A DNA stretch of 38,313 nucleotides from Verrucomicrobiota bacterium (GCA_016199985.1 JACQFQ010000027.1:1-38313), one strand, 5' to 3'; counted from the stretch's first letter, positions 23,901 to 31,939 are shown. Numbers and translations: made by a program. Notes: generated from the letters alone by a model not told the origin.

Positions 23901-26375
23901 TGGTCCGCGGGTTTCAGTGCCCCAGCAACCAACGCGACCCTCCCCGAGGCCGCCTAAAGCCGCGTTCGCAGTAATAGTGCAGTTAAGGAAGGAAGCGACG
24001 CCGCTCGAAATGCTTGCCCCTCCCCCTTTCGCCACGCCCCCACGTTTTTCGTTGCAGATTAGATACCGCGAGTCCGTCGTCTCGGCCCCTTGGGCCCTAT
24101 TCTCTGAGATTGTGGAGTTGATCAAGATCAGGCTGCCGTTCAGGGCGGCGATTCCTCCCCCGTCCGCTGTGCCGGCGTAGACCGATTGCCGCTGCGTATC
24201 GTAACCACCACCAGGCGAGGCCACGTTAGCCAAGACGGAACACGACTTGATCGTAGCCACCGTCCCGGTGAGGCATATTCCACCTCCCAGAGCGTTACCC
24301 CCTGGGTAAGCCCCAATGACGCTGTTGGACGATACGGTGCATCGTTCGAGAGTCAGAGTGCCACCCAGGGCAAAAATCCCGCCTCCCAAACCTGTGCCAC
24401 GATCCAATCCTCCCAACCCTTGGTTGTTCGCGATGTAGCAGTCCGCAACCGTCGCCTCCGTGTTGCGGATGTAAATCGCGCCTCCATACGCCGGTTGGCC
24501 AGGGATGGCACGGGTGGTTCCGTCCGGCTGGAGCCCGGAGGATCGAGTCGGTGTTCCCGTCAATTGGTTCCCATAGAACGCGCAGTTCTGCAAAGTAACG
24601 ACTCCGCCAAATGAAGAAAGGCCCCCTCCTCCCTCTGCCTGCGAGGCATCCGAGAAGACCGTCGCGTTGAAAACAGAATTGCTCCGGAACCACGAATCCC
24701 GGATCTCCAATTGCCCCGTGTTGAACACAGCTCCTCCGGCCAGAATGGAGGAGTTGCGTTCGAATCCGCAGCCGATAATCCGCAGTGATCCAGCGTTGAA
24801 GATGGCGGCCCCGCGTGTGGACGTGTCTCCTCGAATCCCAGAGAAGCCGATTCCTGAGATCACACTGCGGGATTCTGGAGAGATCGCGAAGACACTGTTG
24901 GAGATGGTCGCGGTGATCACTAAACGATCCGCTCCCGGCCCAAGGATAGAGACGTCGCCAGAGATCAGAGGCAACCGATGCTCCAGCCGGATTTGTCCCG
25001 TCAGATTCGATAAGCTAACTGTTCCCCCGCCTGCCGAGTTCACATTCAGGATCGCTTCACGCAACGACCCGACGCCCACATCCGCGGTTGAGCTCGGGAT
25101 TTGGATGGGCAGGGGCGACGCGGCTGGGTTCACCAGAACCACATTGCTGGTCACACATCCAAAGGGGTTGCATGCGACAAGCCGATAGCTTCCGATCGAT
25201 TCAGCGCTTCTGCCATCAAGCTCTAGAAACCGCTGGTTCGCCCCGGCAATCGGAGCATCGCCCTTTCTCCATTCATAACGGAGAATTCCTGGCCCTTCCA
25301 CGTAGGTCTCTAAGGTGACGGATGAGCTATTACCCAGGAATCGCTCCGTTGACTGAGCAACGATTCTGGGGAGGATGGGGGTCTGATATAAAAGAAGAAC
25401 GCGACCCAAATAATACGTGCTTGCGGCAGCCTCGACGTGACTCGGAGCTCCGGCAAATGTCTGCTGTTCCGGTGAAGGGCCCGATGAACTGTTGAAAGTG
25501 TACACGAATCCATCCTCGAGCACTGCGAGCGCGTATGGTCCTCCGCCGCAGAGTTGCCGGATCCGACCTTTCATGCGATTCGTAGTAGTCTGGGGCGCTG
25601 CCTGATAGTATTGCCGCAGCCAGAGAATGGTTCCATCTTCATAACCGATCATGGAGTCCTCAGGGGAGTCGCCCCTCGCCTCGATAGCAACGGCGTTAGG
25701 AAGTCCCGGCCAGGGATCGAACTGCGTCGTCGGAGTGCTCAGCCATCGTCGGGTGCTTCCATCCGAGAGGAGTGCCAGATGGGAGAAAGAGCCGACACGA
25801 ACAGCCACCGCGTGCGAGAATCCAGGGATCTTCTCCAGCGTCCCCACGCCATTCCCGTGCCGACAATACACGTCCCCGTCCGTGGTAATCCCCATCACGC
25901 AGTCCAGCTTTTCATTACCAGATTGCCAAGCGGTTCCCACCCCTCCACTCACAATCTTCAGCCCGGCGAACGGATTCATCCCGGCCTGATTGGAGGACCA
26001 TAGCAGAGTGTTACCGTCGGAAAGTATCGCGAGGCGTCGACCGTCACGCTGGTAGATGGAAAGCGCGTTCGTCGCCACCACCACTGCGTCGGTTGCCGTG
26101 CTCCATTCGATAACTCTCCCATCCTTGGTAACAGCAATATTCTTGTCTGGGGCTGCGGCAATGGACACGACATCGTAGAGACCCTGTGGCACGACGGCCA
26201 TTGGATCGCCCCCCAAGGCAACCACAACTCCCGTGGTGTCTCCGTCGGCTCCGAATGTGCAGCGGGGGATCAACAAGCTGATCATCAGCAGCCATGTCCA
26301 GCCGTCATGAAACAAACCGGTGAACGGCATCTGCCGTGGCAGAAATGGCTCTCTGCATCGAGGTTCGCGAATCAT
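20907..26375 (-). CDS. Giant mosaic exported protein (RCC1-like, Ig-like, beta-helix, InlB-type repeats)
   Basis: From the ATG at 26375 the protein has 1,822 residues. A signal peptide (W-T-W-L-L-M-I-S-L-L-I-P) ends near C-T-F-G-A. RCC1-like repeats (A-V-T-K-D-G-R-V, A-L-L-S-D-G-S-T) cover roughly 45-330, then an Ig-like domain. A beta-helix starts with G-S-L-R-E-A-I-L near 437 and closes with D-Q-R-G-F-S-R-P and D-I-G-A-V-E, the choice-of-anchor Q signature. Next come another Ig-like domain and a propeller-like region with repeated F-V-A-V-G/A-A-G-x-G-G words. A beta-hexosaminidase C-terminal-like segment and four InlB-type repeats (G-G-G-T-L...F-L-G-W-E-G-D) lead to the shared C-terminal module ending L-R-F-F-K. 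No membrane anchor follows. The frame is open to a GTG at 26507; a start at 26330 is also possible. AT content is visibly higher than in the flanking genes. Confidence 0.82.
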   Translation of the reverse strand: MIREPRCREPFLPRQMPFTGLFHDGWTWLLMISLLIPRCTFGADGDTTGVVVALGGDPMAVVPQGLYDVVSIAAAPDKNIAVTKDGRVIEWSTATDAVVVATNALSIYQRDGRRLAILSDGNTLLWSSNQAGMNPFAGLKIVSGGVGTAWQSGNEKLDCVMGITTDGDVYCRHGNGVGTLEKIPGFSHAVAVRVGSFSHLALLSDGSTRRWLSTPTTQFDPWPGLPNAVAIEARGDSPEDSMIGYEDGTILWLRQYYQAAPQTTTNRMKGRIRQLCGGGPYALAVLEDGFVYTFNSSSGPSPEQQTFAGAPSHVEAAASTYYLGRVLLLYQTPILPRIVAQSTERFLGNSSSVTLETYVEGPGILRYEWRKGDAPIAGANQRFLELDGRSAESIGSYRLVACNPFGCVTSNVVLVNPAASPLPIQIPSSTADVGVGSLREAILNVNSAGGGTVSLSNLTGQIRLEHRLPLISGDVSILGPGADRLVITATISNSVFAISPESRSVISGIGFSGIRGDTSTRGAAIFNAGSLRIIGCGFERNSSILAGGAVFNTGQLEIRDSWFRSNSVFNATVFSDASQAEGGGGLSSFGGVVTLQNCAFYGNQLTGTPTRSSGLQPDGTTRAIPGQPAYGGAIYIRNTEATVADCYIANNQGLGGLDRGTGLGGGIFALGGTLTLERCTVSSNSVIGAYPGGNALGGGICLTGTVATIKSCSVLANVASPGGGYDTQRQSVYAGTADGGGIAALNGSLILINSTISENRAQGAETTDSRYLICNEKRGGVAKGGGASISSGVASFLNCTITANAALGGLGEGRVGCWGTETRGPGLGGGVFCQRAEITLLNTIVARNISGPITISPDLDGRFLSSGFNLIGNTNGAAGWVLSDVVGADPKLGPLQNNGGPTLTYAPGAASVVIDRGRSEGAPEMDQRGFSRPPGDGIDIGAVEVSPRIDRRVPRILGYETDVTLRVGERLALQAWVIGTPPLRWEWEKDGVHFPQESGANWSTDHATLQQGGVYKFRVRNDLGGVESESIHVRVVAPTFIQTWSPHQVTEDPSVSLKRIGFGSGLFVAVGGTPGVVFTSVDGAQWTERFRGTPSLRDLRGLGYYGGRFVAAGQGGILSSLDGTAWQIQSSKLTNTDASVAGGSAGFVVIGRQFDAQFQQNFWLSDGASGWALLENPPAFPLSLSFRLNTVAANSGWYVQGGSYGDIRSQDRSVWQSLPRPTAEDVGDTIAMLPVGSGFTEVINQLRSPNSTLFLSSQDGANSHRLGIFSNAPNYVSSAAYGDGEYLVGHLTPPRLRDEPWRAEIEASADALHWEKVLSVDLATGGPSFVDSTFGDGRFVFLHPIEGMAYVSASYDHADKPTLRVQGSGTIQTETELDHLPYNSPLTLKAVAGRWHRFDRWGDWVMSSSRTDLVSTVNDFTAIFSPTTRVETLLIGGVFRTAPVGMPAVLMDGRLASSSTLTHQREARLSVQTSFSNAVLSWTFDGSFPHPRSRPQPHELVLRHSGRLRVVAYPEDQSAPIEGDPIDVIIEPAFLLSANTAGGGTLSIDPSLSFYPPNTMASVRATPKAGWSFLGWEGDVASSVTPLKLAMTQDVKLEAVFGTLVPPPNSAGGIVQFDPNLTVYPFGSRIWMTASPSTAFAFAGWSGLPSDAPDRVSWIVGSSDPKPIAQFVRLKAGELSLVIRVTGGGTVLQNPAGGVFSKGRVVTLNAVSTPGQDFVAWTGDAVGNDPHLTVPMDRNKTITAQFTRRPSLTAVAWPPAGPTERVDLAIDGYPGTPYSIESNSGLGWAAFVAVTNGPRPSVVKVPITPGTPLRFFKASAAN

Positions 26376-26679
26376 CTCCTGGATTGTTCCATGAACCCTA
26401 CTGGAGGACGCATTCGTGTCAAGGAACCTCCTCCAGGCTGACCTGACAGGGCTGTTGACATTGCGCCCCCGGAATGGGACTACTTGGCCGTCGAGCGGAC
26501 CCCCCACTGAGGTGGCACGATGGTTGAGTCTTATGGACCGTCAGTCGGCTCAGGTTCAGTTTCAGCCCGGAGTTCGCGCGACCTGACTCCGATGCCTCGG
26601 CTTGTCTTGTTGAAGACAAGTCCGCCCAGGATCGTCTGCAACTGTTGAACAGCCGACAAAAACCATACACATCAAAGCC
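26376..26679. other. Divergent intergenic region
   Basis: These 304 bases lie between the giant exported protein (minus) and the small secreted protein (plus) and should carry both promoters. The frame of the giant protein stays open to 26507, so part of this could be coding if the GTG start is used. The only clear structure is the hairpin at 26601-26620. No tRNA or small RNA was recognised. Confidence 0.5.
26601..26620. promoter_or_regulatory. Perfect 8-bp stem hairpin upstream of the small secreted protein
   Basis: CTTGTCTT at 26601-26608 pairs exactly with AAGACAAG at 26613-26620 across a GTTG loop. It sits 60 bp upstream of the ATG at 26680 and could be a leader hairpin or an operator. 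Its outer bases CTTGTC...GACAA(G) also occur in the palindrome near 4953, but the cores differ. Confidence 0.35.
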
Positions 26680-27006
26680 ATGAACAAGATCATCGCCTCA
26701 TTCGCAGCCCTCGCGGTTGCGTCCATGCTCGTCACCACCGCCACCGCCGCCGACAAGGAAAAGGTCCTCAAGGGAGAGGGAGTTTGCGCCAAGTGCGAGC
26801 TCAAGGAATCCGCCAAGTGCCAGAACGCGATCCGCGTCGAGGAACACGGCAAGAAGGTCGTTTACTACATCGAGGACAACGACGTCTCCAAGGGTTTCCA
26901 CAAGAAGGTCTGCACCGCGACCATCAAGCTGACCGCCACCGGCAAGGTCTCCGAGAAGGACGGCAAGAAGTGGCTGGCCGCGAGCAAGCTCGAAGAAACC
27001 AAGTAA
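26680..27006 (+). CDS. Small secreted protein with C-A-K-C motif
   Basis: This 108-residue protein has a clear signal peptide (M-N-K-I-I-A-S-F-A-A-L-A-V-A, cleavage near T-A-T-A-A). The mature part has L-K-G-E-G-V-C-A-K-C-E-L-K-E-S-A-K-C-Q, with V-V-Y-Y-I-E-D-N following, then a late Cys and V-S-E-K-D-G-K-K-W-L. From memory similar small proteins with a G-x-x-x-C-A-K-C core are common in Planctomycetes and Verrucomicrobia, without known function. Four cysteines in the mature part suit metal binding or disulfides; the fold may be a small OB-like beta-barrel, which is a guess. The gene is a single transcription unit: a divergent neighbour lies upstream and a strong intrinsic terminator follows 33 bp after the stop. 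Its codon use is very GC3-rich, as in highly expressed genes here. Confidence 0.83.
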   Translation: MNKIIASFAALAVASMLVTTATAADKEKVLKGEGVCAKCELKESAKCQNAIRVEEHGKKVVYYIEDNDVSKGFHKKVCTATIKLTATGKVSEKDGKKWLAASKLEETK

Positions 27007-27038
27007 GCTTCGCTTTCGTTCCCTGAACGGGAATACCG

Positions 27039-27074
27039 CCGCGCTCCGCGCCAATGTCGGAGCGCGGTTTTTTT
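27039..27074 (+). terminator. Rho-independent terminator
   Basis: A perfect 9-bp GC-rich stem (CCGCGCTCC at 27039-27047 with GGAGCGCGG at 27059-27067), an 11-base loop and seven T residues follow the small secreted protein gene. The convergent Nudix gene ends at 27079. The T tract is on the plus strand only, so it acts mainly for the plus-strand transcript. Confidence 0.9.
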
Positions 27075-27078
27075 ATGT

Positions 27079-27507
27079 TCACCGCCCGGCGGGGCCTGAT
27101 CTCCACAACCTTTCGTTGCGTGTGAGGACGTCCAGAATCCCGGCGTCCGCGGGGGGGAATGGGAAGCGGTCCAACTCATCACGGCCGACCCAGGCGATAT
27201 TGGCGCACTGGACGGGGCGCGGCTCGTTCTTCAACCAGCGACACCTGAGAAACACGATCTCGACGGACTTCTCCGGATAGGCGTGGCGGGCTTCCGCGAT
27301 TTGCTCGAGCGCCTCCACCTCCACATCCAGTTCCTCCCGAAGCTCCCGAACTAGGCACTCCGCGTGGGTCTCCCCGGTTTCGAGCTTGCCGCCGGGGAAT
27401 TCCCACAGCCCTCCCAGGTGCGAATCCGGCAGGCGCTGGGCGATGAGCAGTCGGCCGGCGCGAAAAAGCAGGCCGGCCGCGACGCGAATCACTGGAGACG
27501 AGGACAT
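27079..27507 (-). CDS. Nudix hydrolase (MutT-like)
   Basis: From the ATG at 27507 the protein has 142 residues, a normal length for MutT-like enzymes. The Nudix box starts at Gly40: G-K-L-E-T-G-E, seven residues, then R-E-L-R-E-E-L, with Arg54, Glu55, Glu58 and Glu59 as metal and catalytic residues. The usual Gly after E-E-x is an Asp here. The preceding L-G-G-L-W-E-F-P-G-G is typical of MutT/8-oxo-dGTPase-like members, and an N-terminal A-A-G-L-L-F-R segment supports this. It probably hydrolyses oxidised or non-canonical nucleoside triphosphates, though the substrate cannot be fixed from sequence. It is the last gene of a hisF-yajQ-nudix series, 25 bp after yajQ. Confidence 0.88.
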   Translation of the reverse strand: MSSSPVIRVAAGLLFRAGRLLIAQRLPDSHLGGLWEFPGGKLETGETHAECLVRELREELDVEVEALEQIAEARHAYPEKSVEIVFLRCRWLKNEPRPVQCANIAWVGRDELDRFPFPPADAGILDVLTRNERLWRSGPAGR

Positions 27508-27532
27508 GGACCTGGGCAATTCGGCGCTGGGG

Positions 27533-28018
27533 CTAGTCCCGGAAATTCACAAACTGAACGTCGACGGGAAAATCGTGGCCTCGCACCGCGGCGATGGCGG
27601 CCTGGAGGTCGTCGCGATTCTTGCCCGAGACCCGCAACTCGTCTCCCTGGATCTGCGTGGTGACTTTGATCTTGGTTTCGCGGATGAACGCCGCGACCTG
27701 CTTGGCCACCACGCTCTCCAACCCCTGCTTGATCACGATGCTCTGGCGGGCGTGTCCGACAGAGGAAATCTCCGGGTCTTTCCGCTCCACGCTCTTCAGG
27801 CTGATCTGGCGTTTGGCCAGCTTCCCCACCATGATTTCCTCCAGCGATTTCAGCTTGAACTGATCCTGGGCGGTCAGCTTGATCTCGTTTTTGTCGAGCG
27901 TGATGTCGGCTTGCGTGCCCTTAAAATCGAACCGGCTCGCGAGCTCCTTTTTCGCCTGGTTGACGGCGTTCTCGATCTCCATCGGGTTCACTTTGGAAAC
28001 AATGTCGAAGCTAGGCAT
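27533..28018 (-). CDS. yajQ: YajQ-family nucleotide-binding protein
   Basis: This 161-residue protein aligns along its length with the YajQ/DUF520 family (about 163 residues in E. coli). It starts M-P-S-F-D-I-V-S-K-V-N, has A-S-R-F-D-F-K-G-T and L-K-S-V-E-R-K-D-P-E near the middle, and ends with D-F-P-V-D-V-Q-F-V-N-F-R-D, all family hallmarks. The fold is two ferredoxin-like domains. Members bind nucleic acid or nucleotides; a Xanthomonas relative binds cyclic di-GMP. The role here is unknown. It sits between hisF (82 bp) and the Nudix gene (25 bp). Confidence 0.95.
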   Translation of the reverse strand: MPSFDIVSKVNPMEIENAVNQAKKELASRFDFKGTQADITLDKNEIKLTAQDQFKLKSLEEIMVGKLAKRQISLKSVERKDPEISSVGHARQSIVIKQGLESVVAKQVAAFIRETKIKVTTQIQGDELRVSGKNRDDLQAAIAAVRGHDFPVDVQFVNFRD

Positions 28019-28100
28019 GGGAGGGAGGGTAGCCGAGGGGGATCGAGATTTGAAATCCGAGATTTTCGGTCTGAGACCTGATGTTCGAGGAGGCCGCTCT

Positions 28101-28883
28101 TCACGTGGAGGCGAGGCGGACTGGAATGCCGCGCGACGCCAGGTGTCGTTTCACGTCGCCCACCGTGTGCTCCTGGTAGTGGAAGATGCTTGCGGCAAGA
28201 ACGGCGTCGGCCCTGCCGGCGATCAGCACGTCCGCCATGTGCTCGAGGCTCCCGGCGCCCCCGCTCGCCACCACAGGCACCCCGACGGCCTCGCTGACGC
28301 GTCGCGTGATCTCCAGGTCGAAGCCGGCCTTCGTGCCGTCGGCGTCGATGCTGTTCAGAACAATCTCTCCGGCGCCCAAGGCGACCGCCTTCTCCGCCCA
28401 CGCGACGGCCTCAAGGCCGGTGGCCTGACGTCCGCCTCGCATAAAAACCTCCCATCGATCCGGGGCGATGCGCTTGGCGTCGATGGAGACCACGACGCAC
28501 TGGCTGCCGAACTTTTCGGCCCCGGCCCGGATGAGGTCCGGGGTCTGGATGGCGGACGAGTTGATGCTGATTTTGTCCGCCCCGGCCTTGAGCATTGTGC
28601 TCATGTCCTCGACGGTTCGGATGCCGCCGCCGACCGTCAACGGCATGAAGCATTGATCGGCGGCGCGCTCGATGACGCTGACCATGGACGCGCGGCCGTG
28701 GGCGCTGGCGGTGATGTCGAAGAAGACCATTTCGTCCGCCCCTTGTTCGTTGTAACGAATCGCGAGCTCCACGGGGTCGCCCACATTCCGCAATCCGCCC
28801 TCCTCCGCCCGGCCGAACTGCACGCCGCGGGTGACGTTCCCATCGTGGACGTCGAGGCAAGGGATGACACGTTTTGCGAGCAT
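28101..28883 (-). CDS. hisF: Imidazole glycerol phosphate synthase cyclase subunit HisF
   Basis: From the ATG at 28883 the protein has 260 residues, close to the usual 250-258. It is a (beta/alpha)8 barrel. Asp11, the general base, lies in C-L-D-V-H-D-G, and the second catalytic Asp is in V-S-I-D-A-K-R. Phosphate-binding loops V-G-G-G-I-R and A-S-G-G-A-G are present, as is the strand N-S-I-D-A-D-G-T. HisF uses ammonia from HisH to convert PRFAR to imidazole glycerol phosphate and AICAR in histidine synthesis. No other his gene is in the window. A reading from 28973 adds 30 residues before the conserved M-L-A-K-R and is rejected. It is first in a hisF-yajQ-nudix series and divergent from the E2 gene. 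Confidence 0.96.
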   Translation of the reverse strand: MLAKRVIPCLDVHDGNVTRGVQFGRAEEGGLRNVGDPVELAIRYNEQGADEMVFFDITASAHGRASMVSVIERAADQCFMPLTVGGGIRTVEDMSTMLKAGADKISINSSAIQTPDLIRAGAEKFGSQCVVVSIDAKRIAPDRWEVFMRGGRQATGLEAVAWAEKAVALGAGEIVLNSIDADGTKAGFDLEITRRVSEAVGVPVVASGGAGSLEHMADVLIAGRADAVLAASIFHYQEHTVGDVKRHLASRGIPVRLAST

Positions 28884-29105
28884 AACGGGGCGCACTATAG
28901 GCCCCGAACCTATTCCATCAACCCTCGACTCCTTTCGGAATTCCCGACCAGGCCTCAAAACTTCCATTGCCAAGGCCTGCCGCTTCTTCTATTGGTTTCC
29001 CCCTTCAGGCCGGGGAGCACCCCTGGCGGCGGGGCCAGCCGGCACTTCTCCAGCACCCGGAGTCGACGTCGAATCAGAGGCGCCGCATTTTGCATTATCA
29101 GGCCT
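28884..29105. promoter_or_regulatory. Divergent promoter region between hisF and the E2 gene
   Basis: These 222 bases separate two divergent starts and must hold the promoters of both units unless transcription enters from further away. I see no palindrome, riboswitch-like structure or terminator strong enough to name. The bases before the E2 ATG (GCATTATCAGGCCT) contain an AGG at a usable spacing. Confidence 0.4.
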
Positions 29106-30410
29106 ATGGACGTCCGATTGCCCAATCTTGGTGAAGGCGCCGATTCCGGCGTGGTTGTGAGTATTCATGTCAAGGTGGGGGACGTTGTCGCCAAAGGCCA
29201 AACCCTTCTCGAGCTCGAGAGCGGCAAGGCTGTCGCCCCCATCCCGGCCCCCGTCGCCGGGAAGGTCGCGTCCGTCCGCGTGAAGGAAGGCGAGAAGATC
29301 ACGGCGGGCACGGTCATCTTCCAATTCGAAGGCGCGGGCGCCCCTGCCGCCGGAGCCACGCCAGCCGCCCCTCTCAAAAAGGCGGCCGCGGCGGCGAAAG
29401 CGCAGGAGCCGGAGCCGAACGTCGTCGAGGAAGCCGACACCACCGAATCCGGCGAGGCCGAGGAGAACGCCGATTTGCTGGAGGACGGAACGCCGGCGGC
29501 CGCCTCGCCCGAGCTCCGTCGGATCGCCCGGCTGCTCGGAATCCCGCTGCGCAAGGTCCGGGGCAGCGGCCACGGCGGCCGGATCACGTTCGATGACGCG
29601 CGCGGCTACATCGCTCGCCTTCGTCGTCAGGCCGGACTGCCCAAGACCGCGTCCGCGAATGCAGCGGCCTCGGCCCCGGCGCCCGAGCGCATCGACTTCG
29701 CCCAGTTCGGCAAGGTGACCACCCGGCCGTTGACACCGCTCCGCAAGGTGATCAGCCAGCGGATGCTCGAAAGCTGGACTCAGATTCCGCAGGTCACCCA
29801 GTTCGACGAGGTCGACATCTCAACCCTGCTGGAACTGCGGAAGAAGCACGTGGCCGCTTTCGAGTCGAAGGGCGCCCGCCTGACGGTGACCGGCATTGTC
29901 CTGCGCGCCCTGGTCGCCACGCTTCAGAAGCATCCCCTCTTCAACGCGAGCATCGACGATCACGCGCAGCAGGTGGTCCTCAAGGAATACATCCATCTGG
30001 GGATCGCGGTGGACACCGAGGCCGGACTTCTGGTGCCGGTCATCCGCGACGCGCAATCGAAAAACGTTCTCCAGCTTTCCCGCGATCTGCAATCATTGGC
30101 CGAGAAAGCGCGCGACCGCAAAGTGTCGCTGGAGGAGCTCCGCGGCGGCTCGTTCACGGTCTCGAACCAGGGCGGCATCGGAGGCGGGTATTTCACCCCG
30201 ATCATCAATCGCCCGGAGGTCGCCATCCTCGGCATGGGCAAGGCCTCCCTAAAGCCCGTGGTGAAGGACAAGCAGATCGTTCCGCGCACAGTGATGCCGC
30301 TGGCCCTGTCGTATGATCACCGGCTGATCGACGGCGGAAGCGCGGCCCGGTTCATTGCCGATCTGGCCGCGGCGATCGAAAACTTTTCCGAGAAGGAGTT
30401 GGCTGTCTAG
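29106..30410 (+). CDS. 2-oxoacid dehydrogenase E2 component (dihydrolipoyl acyltransferase)
   Basis: From the ATG at 29106 the protein has 434 residues in three parts. A single lipoyl domain (about 1-78) has the lipoylated Lys41 in E-L-E-S-G-K-A. An Ala/Pro/Glu-rich flexible linker leads to a peripheral subunit-binding domain (about 135-172, S-P-E-L-R-R-I-A-R-L-L-G). The catalytic domain runs from about 200 to the end, with His405 and Asp409 in S-Y-D-H-R-L-I-D-G. It transfers an acyl group from lipoate to CoA and forms the core of the complex. Pyruvate is the likely substrate, because the lipoyl sequence V-R-L-P-N-L-G-E-G and the tail resemble AceF, but branched-chain or acetoin complexes are possible. 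E3 follows 59 bp downstream; no E1 gene is present. Confidence 0.93.
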   Translation: MDVRLPNLGEGADSGVVVSIHVKVGDVVAKGQTLLELESGKAVAPIPAPVAGKVASVRVKEGEKITAGTVIFQFEGAGAPAAGATPAAPLKKAAAAAKAQEPEPNVVEEADTTESGEAEENADLLEDGTPAAASPELRRIARLLGIPLRKVRGSGHGGRITFDDARGYIARLRRQAGLPKTASANAAASAPAPERIDFAQFGKVTTRPLTPLRKVISQRMLESWTQIPQVTQFDEVDISTLLELRKKHVAAFESKGARLTVTGIVLRALVATLQKHPLFNASIDDHAQQVVLKEYIHLGIAVDTEAGLLVPVIRDAQSKNVLQLSRDLQSLAEKARDRKVSLEELRGGSFTVSNQGGIGGGYFTPIINRPEVAILGMGKASLKPVVKDKQIVPRTVMPLALSYDHRLIDGGSAARFIADLAAAIENFSEKELAV

Positions 30411-30469
30411 CCCGGCGCTCTTGGGCACGCTCGCGCAACTCAACACAAAGCTCTATTTCGTTCGTTGAT

Positions 30470-31891
30470 ATGGATCCCATCAAATGTGAAGTCGTAGTGG
30501 TCGGCGCCGGTCCCGGCGGATACGCCGCCGCCTTTTATGCCGCGGACCTTGGCAAGAAGGTCATCCTCATCGAGCAGGACCCTCGCTTGGGCGGCGTGTG
30601 CCTGAATCGCGGGTGCATCCCTTCCAAGGCGCTCCTGCATGCCACTCACATGATCGACGAGGCGCGCGCCTCGGCGAGCCGCGGCATCTCCTTTGGTCCG
30701 CCTTCCGTGCAGTTGGACAAGCTCCGGGCTTGGAAGGACGCCATCCTCACCAAGCTCAGCCTCGGCATCGCGGGGCTCGCGCAGAAGCGCGGCGTCGAGG
30801 TCATCCACGGACGTGGTCACTTTGAGTCCTCCAACAGCCTCCGGCTGGAGACATCCCAGGGGCAGCAGTTCATCAGCTTCGACCACTCCATCGTGGCGGC
30901 CGGATCGCGGCCCGCGCTGCCGCGCGCTTTCGATCTCGGCAATCCGCGGATCATGACCTCCACCGAGGCTTTGGATGTCCCCGACGTTCCCGGCAGCCTG
31001 CTCGTGATCGGCGGCGGATACATCGGGATGGAGCTCGGCACGGTTTATAGCTCGCTGGGAAGCCAGGTCACCGTCGTTGAAGCCCTCGATTCCATCCTGG
31101 CGGGCGCGGACGCGGATCTGGTGCGCCCCGTCCTCCGTTACGCGGAGAGCCATTTTCATGAAGTCCGGCTCAAGACCAAGGTGGCGGGCATGTCCACCGC
31201 GGGAAAGCAGATCAAGGTGGCCACGGAATCAGCCGGACAAACGAAGGAAGAGCTCTACGATCGAGTGCTTGTGTCCGTGGGACGCGTTCCGAACACGGAG
31301 GATCTCGGGCTCGAGAACACCAAGGCGGAGCAGGACGAGCGCCGATTCATCAAGGTGGACGCCCAGATGCGCACCGCCGATCCGAACGTGTACGCCATCG
31401 GCGACGTCGCGGGCGGCGTCCTGCTTGCCCACAAGGCCGCGCGAGAGGCGCGGATCGCTGTCGAAGCGATCACCGGCGAGCCCGCTCCCGTGAGGCCTCT
31501 CACCATCCCGGCCGTGGTGTTCACCCATCCGGAGATCGCATGGTGCGGGATCACCGAGGCGGAGGCCAAGGCGCAGGCGCGCGCGGTCCAGGTCGTCAAG
31601 TTCCCCTGGGCCGCCTCCGGACGCGCCATGACCTGCGACGCGACGGAAGGCCTGACAAAGCTGATCGTGGACACCTCCACCGAACGAGTGATCGGAATGG
31701 GGATCACCGGCGTCCATGCCGGGGACATGATCTCGGAAGGCGTCGCGCTGATCGAGATGGGAGCGACGGTCAAGGATCTGGCAATGATGGTTCATCCCCA
31801 TCCCACGCTCTCCGAATCCATGATGGAAGCCGCGGAGGCCTTCTTCGGCCATTGCACGCACATCCACACTCGAAAGCGCGCGGATGCCTGA
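30470..31891 (+). CDS. lpdA: Dihydrolipoyl dehydrogenase (E3)
   Basis: This 473-residue flavoprotein has V-V-G-A-G-P-G-G-Y-A-A-A for FAD binding and the redox disulfide Cys44/Cys49 in G-G-V-C-L-N-R-G-C-I-P-S-K. The NAD fold has L-V-I-G-G-G-Y-I-G-M-E. The second FAD motif is N-V-Y-A-I-G-D-V-A-G. The C-terminal interface carries the catalytic pair in H-P-H-P-T-L-S-E. It reoxidises dihydrolipoyl groups on E2 with NAD+. Direct coupling to the E2 gene upstream fits a PDH-type operon. The A-S-T-E-R-V-like region and overall length are ordinary, and nothing is missing. Confidence 0.95.
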   Translation: MDPIKCEVVVVGAGPGGYAAAFYAADLGKKVILIEQDPRLGGVCLNRGCIPSKALLHATHMIDEARASASRGISFGPPSVQLDKLRAWKDAILTKLSLGIAGLAQKRGVEVIHGRGHFESSNSLRLETSQGQQFISFDHSIVAAGSRPALPRAFDLGNPRIMTSTEALDVPDVPGSLLVIGGGYIGMELGTVYSSLGSQVTVVEALDSILAGADADLVRPVLRYAESHFHEVRLKTKVAGMSTAGKQIKVATESAGQTKEELYDRVLVSVGRVPNTEDLGLENTKAEQDERRFIKVDAQMRTADPNVYAIGDVAGGVLLAHKAAREARIAVEAITGEPAPVRPLTIPAVVFTHPEIAWCGITEAEAKAQARAVQVVKFPWAASGRAMTCDATEGLTKLIVDTSTERVIGMGITGVHAGDMISEGVALIEMGATVKDLAMMVHPHPTLSESMMEAAEAFFGHCTHIHTRKRADA

Positions 31892-31939
31892 GCCTGTCCC
31901 ACGGCTCTGAAATACGTCTCCATTCCTGCCCGGCCGCGC

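Noticed and set aside
540..26375. PEP-CTERM-like sorting tails on the exported proteins
   Set aside because: The C-termini of all the large exported proteins were inspected; none has a P-E-P motif, helix and basic cluster.
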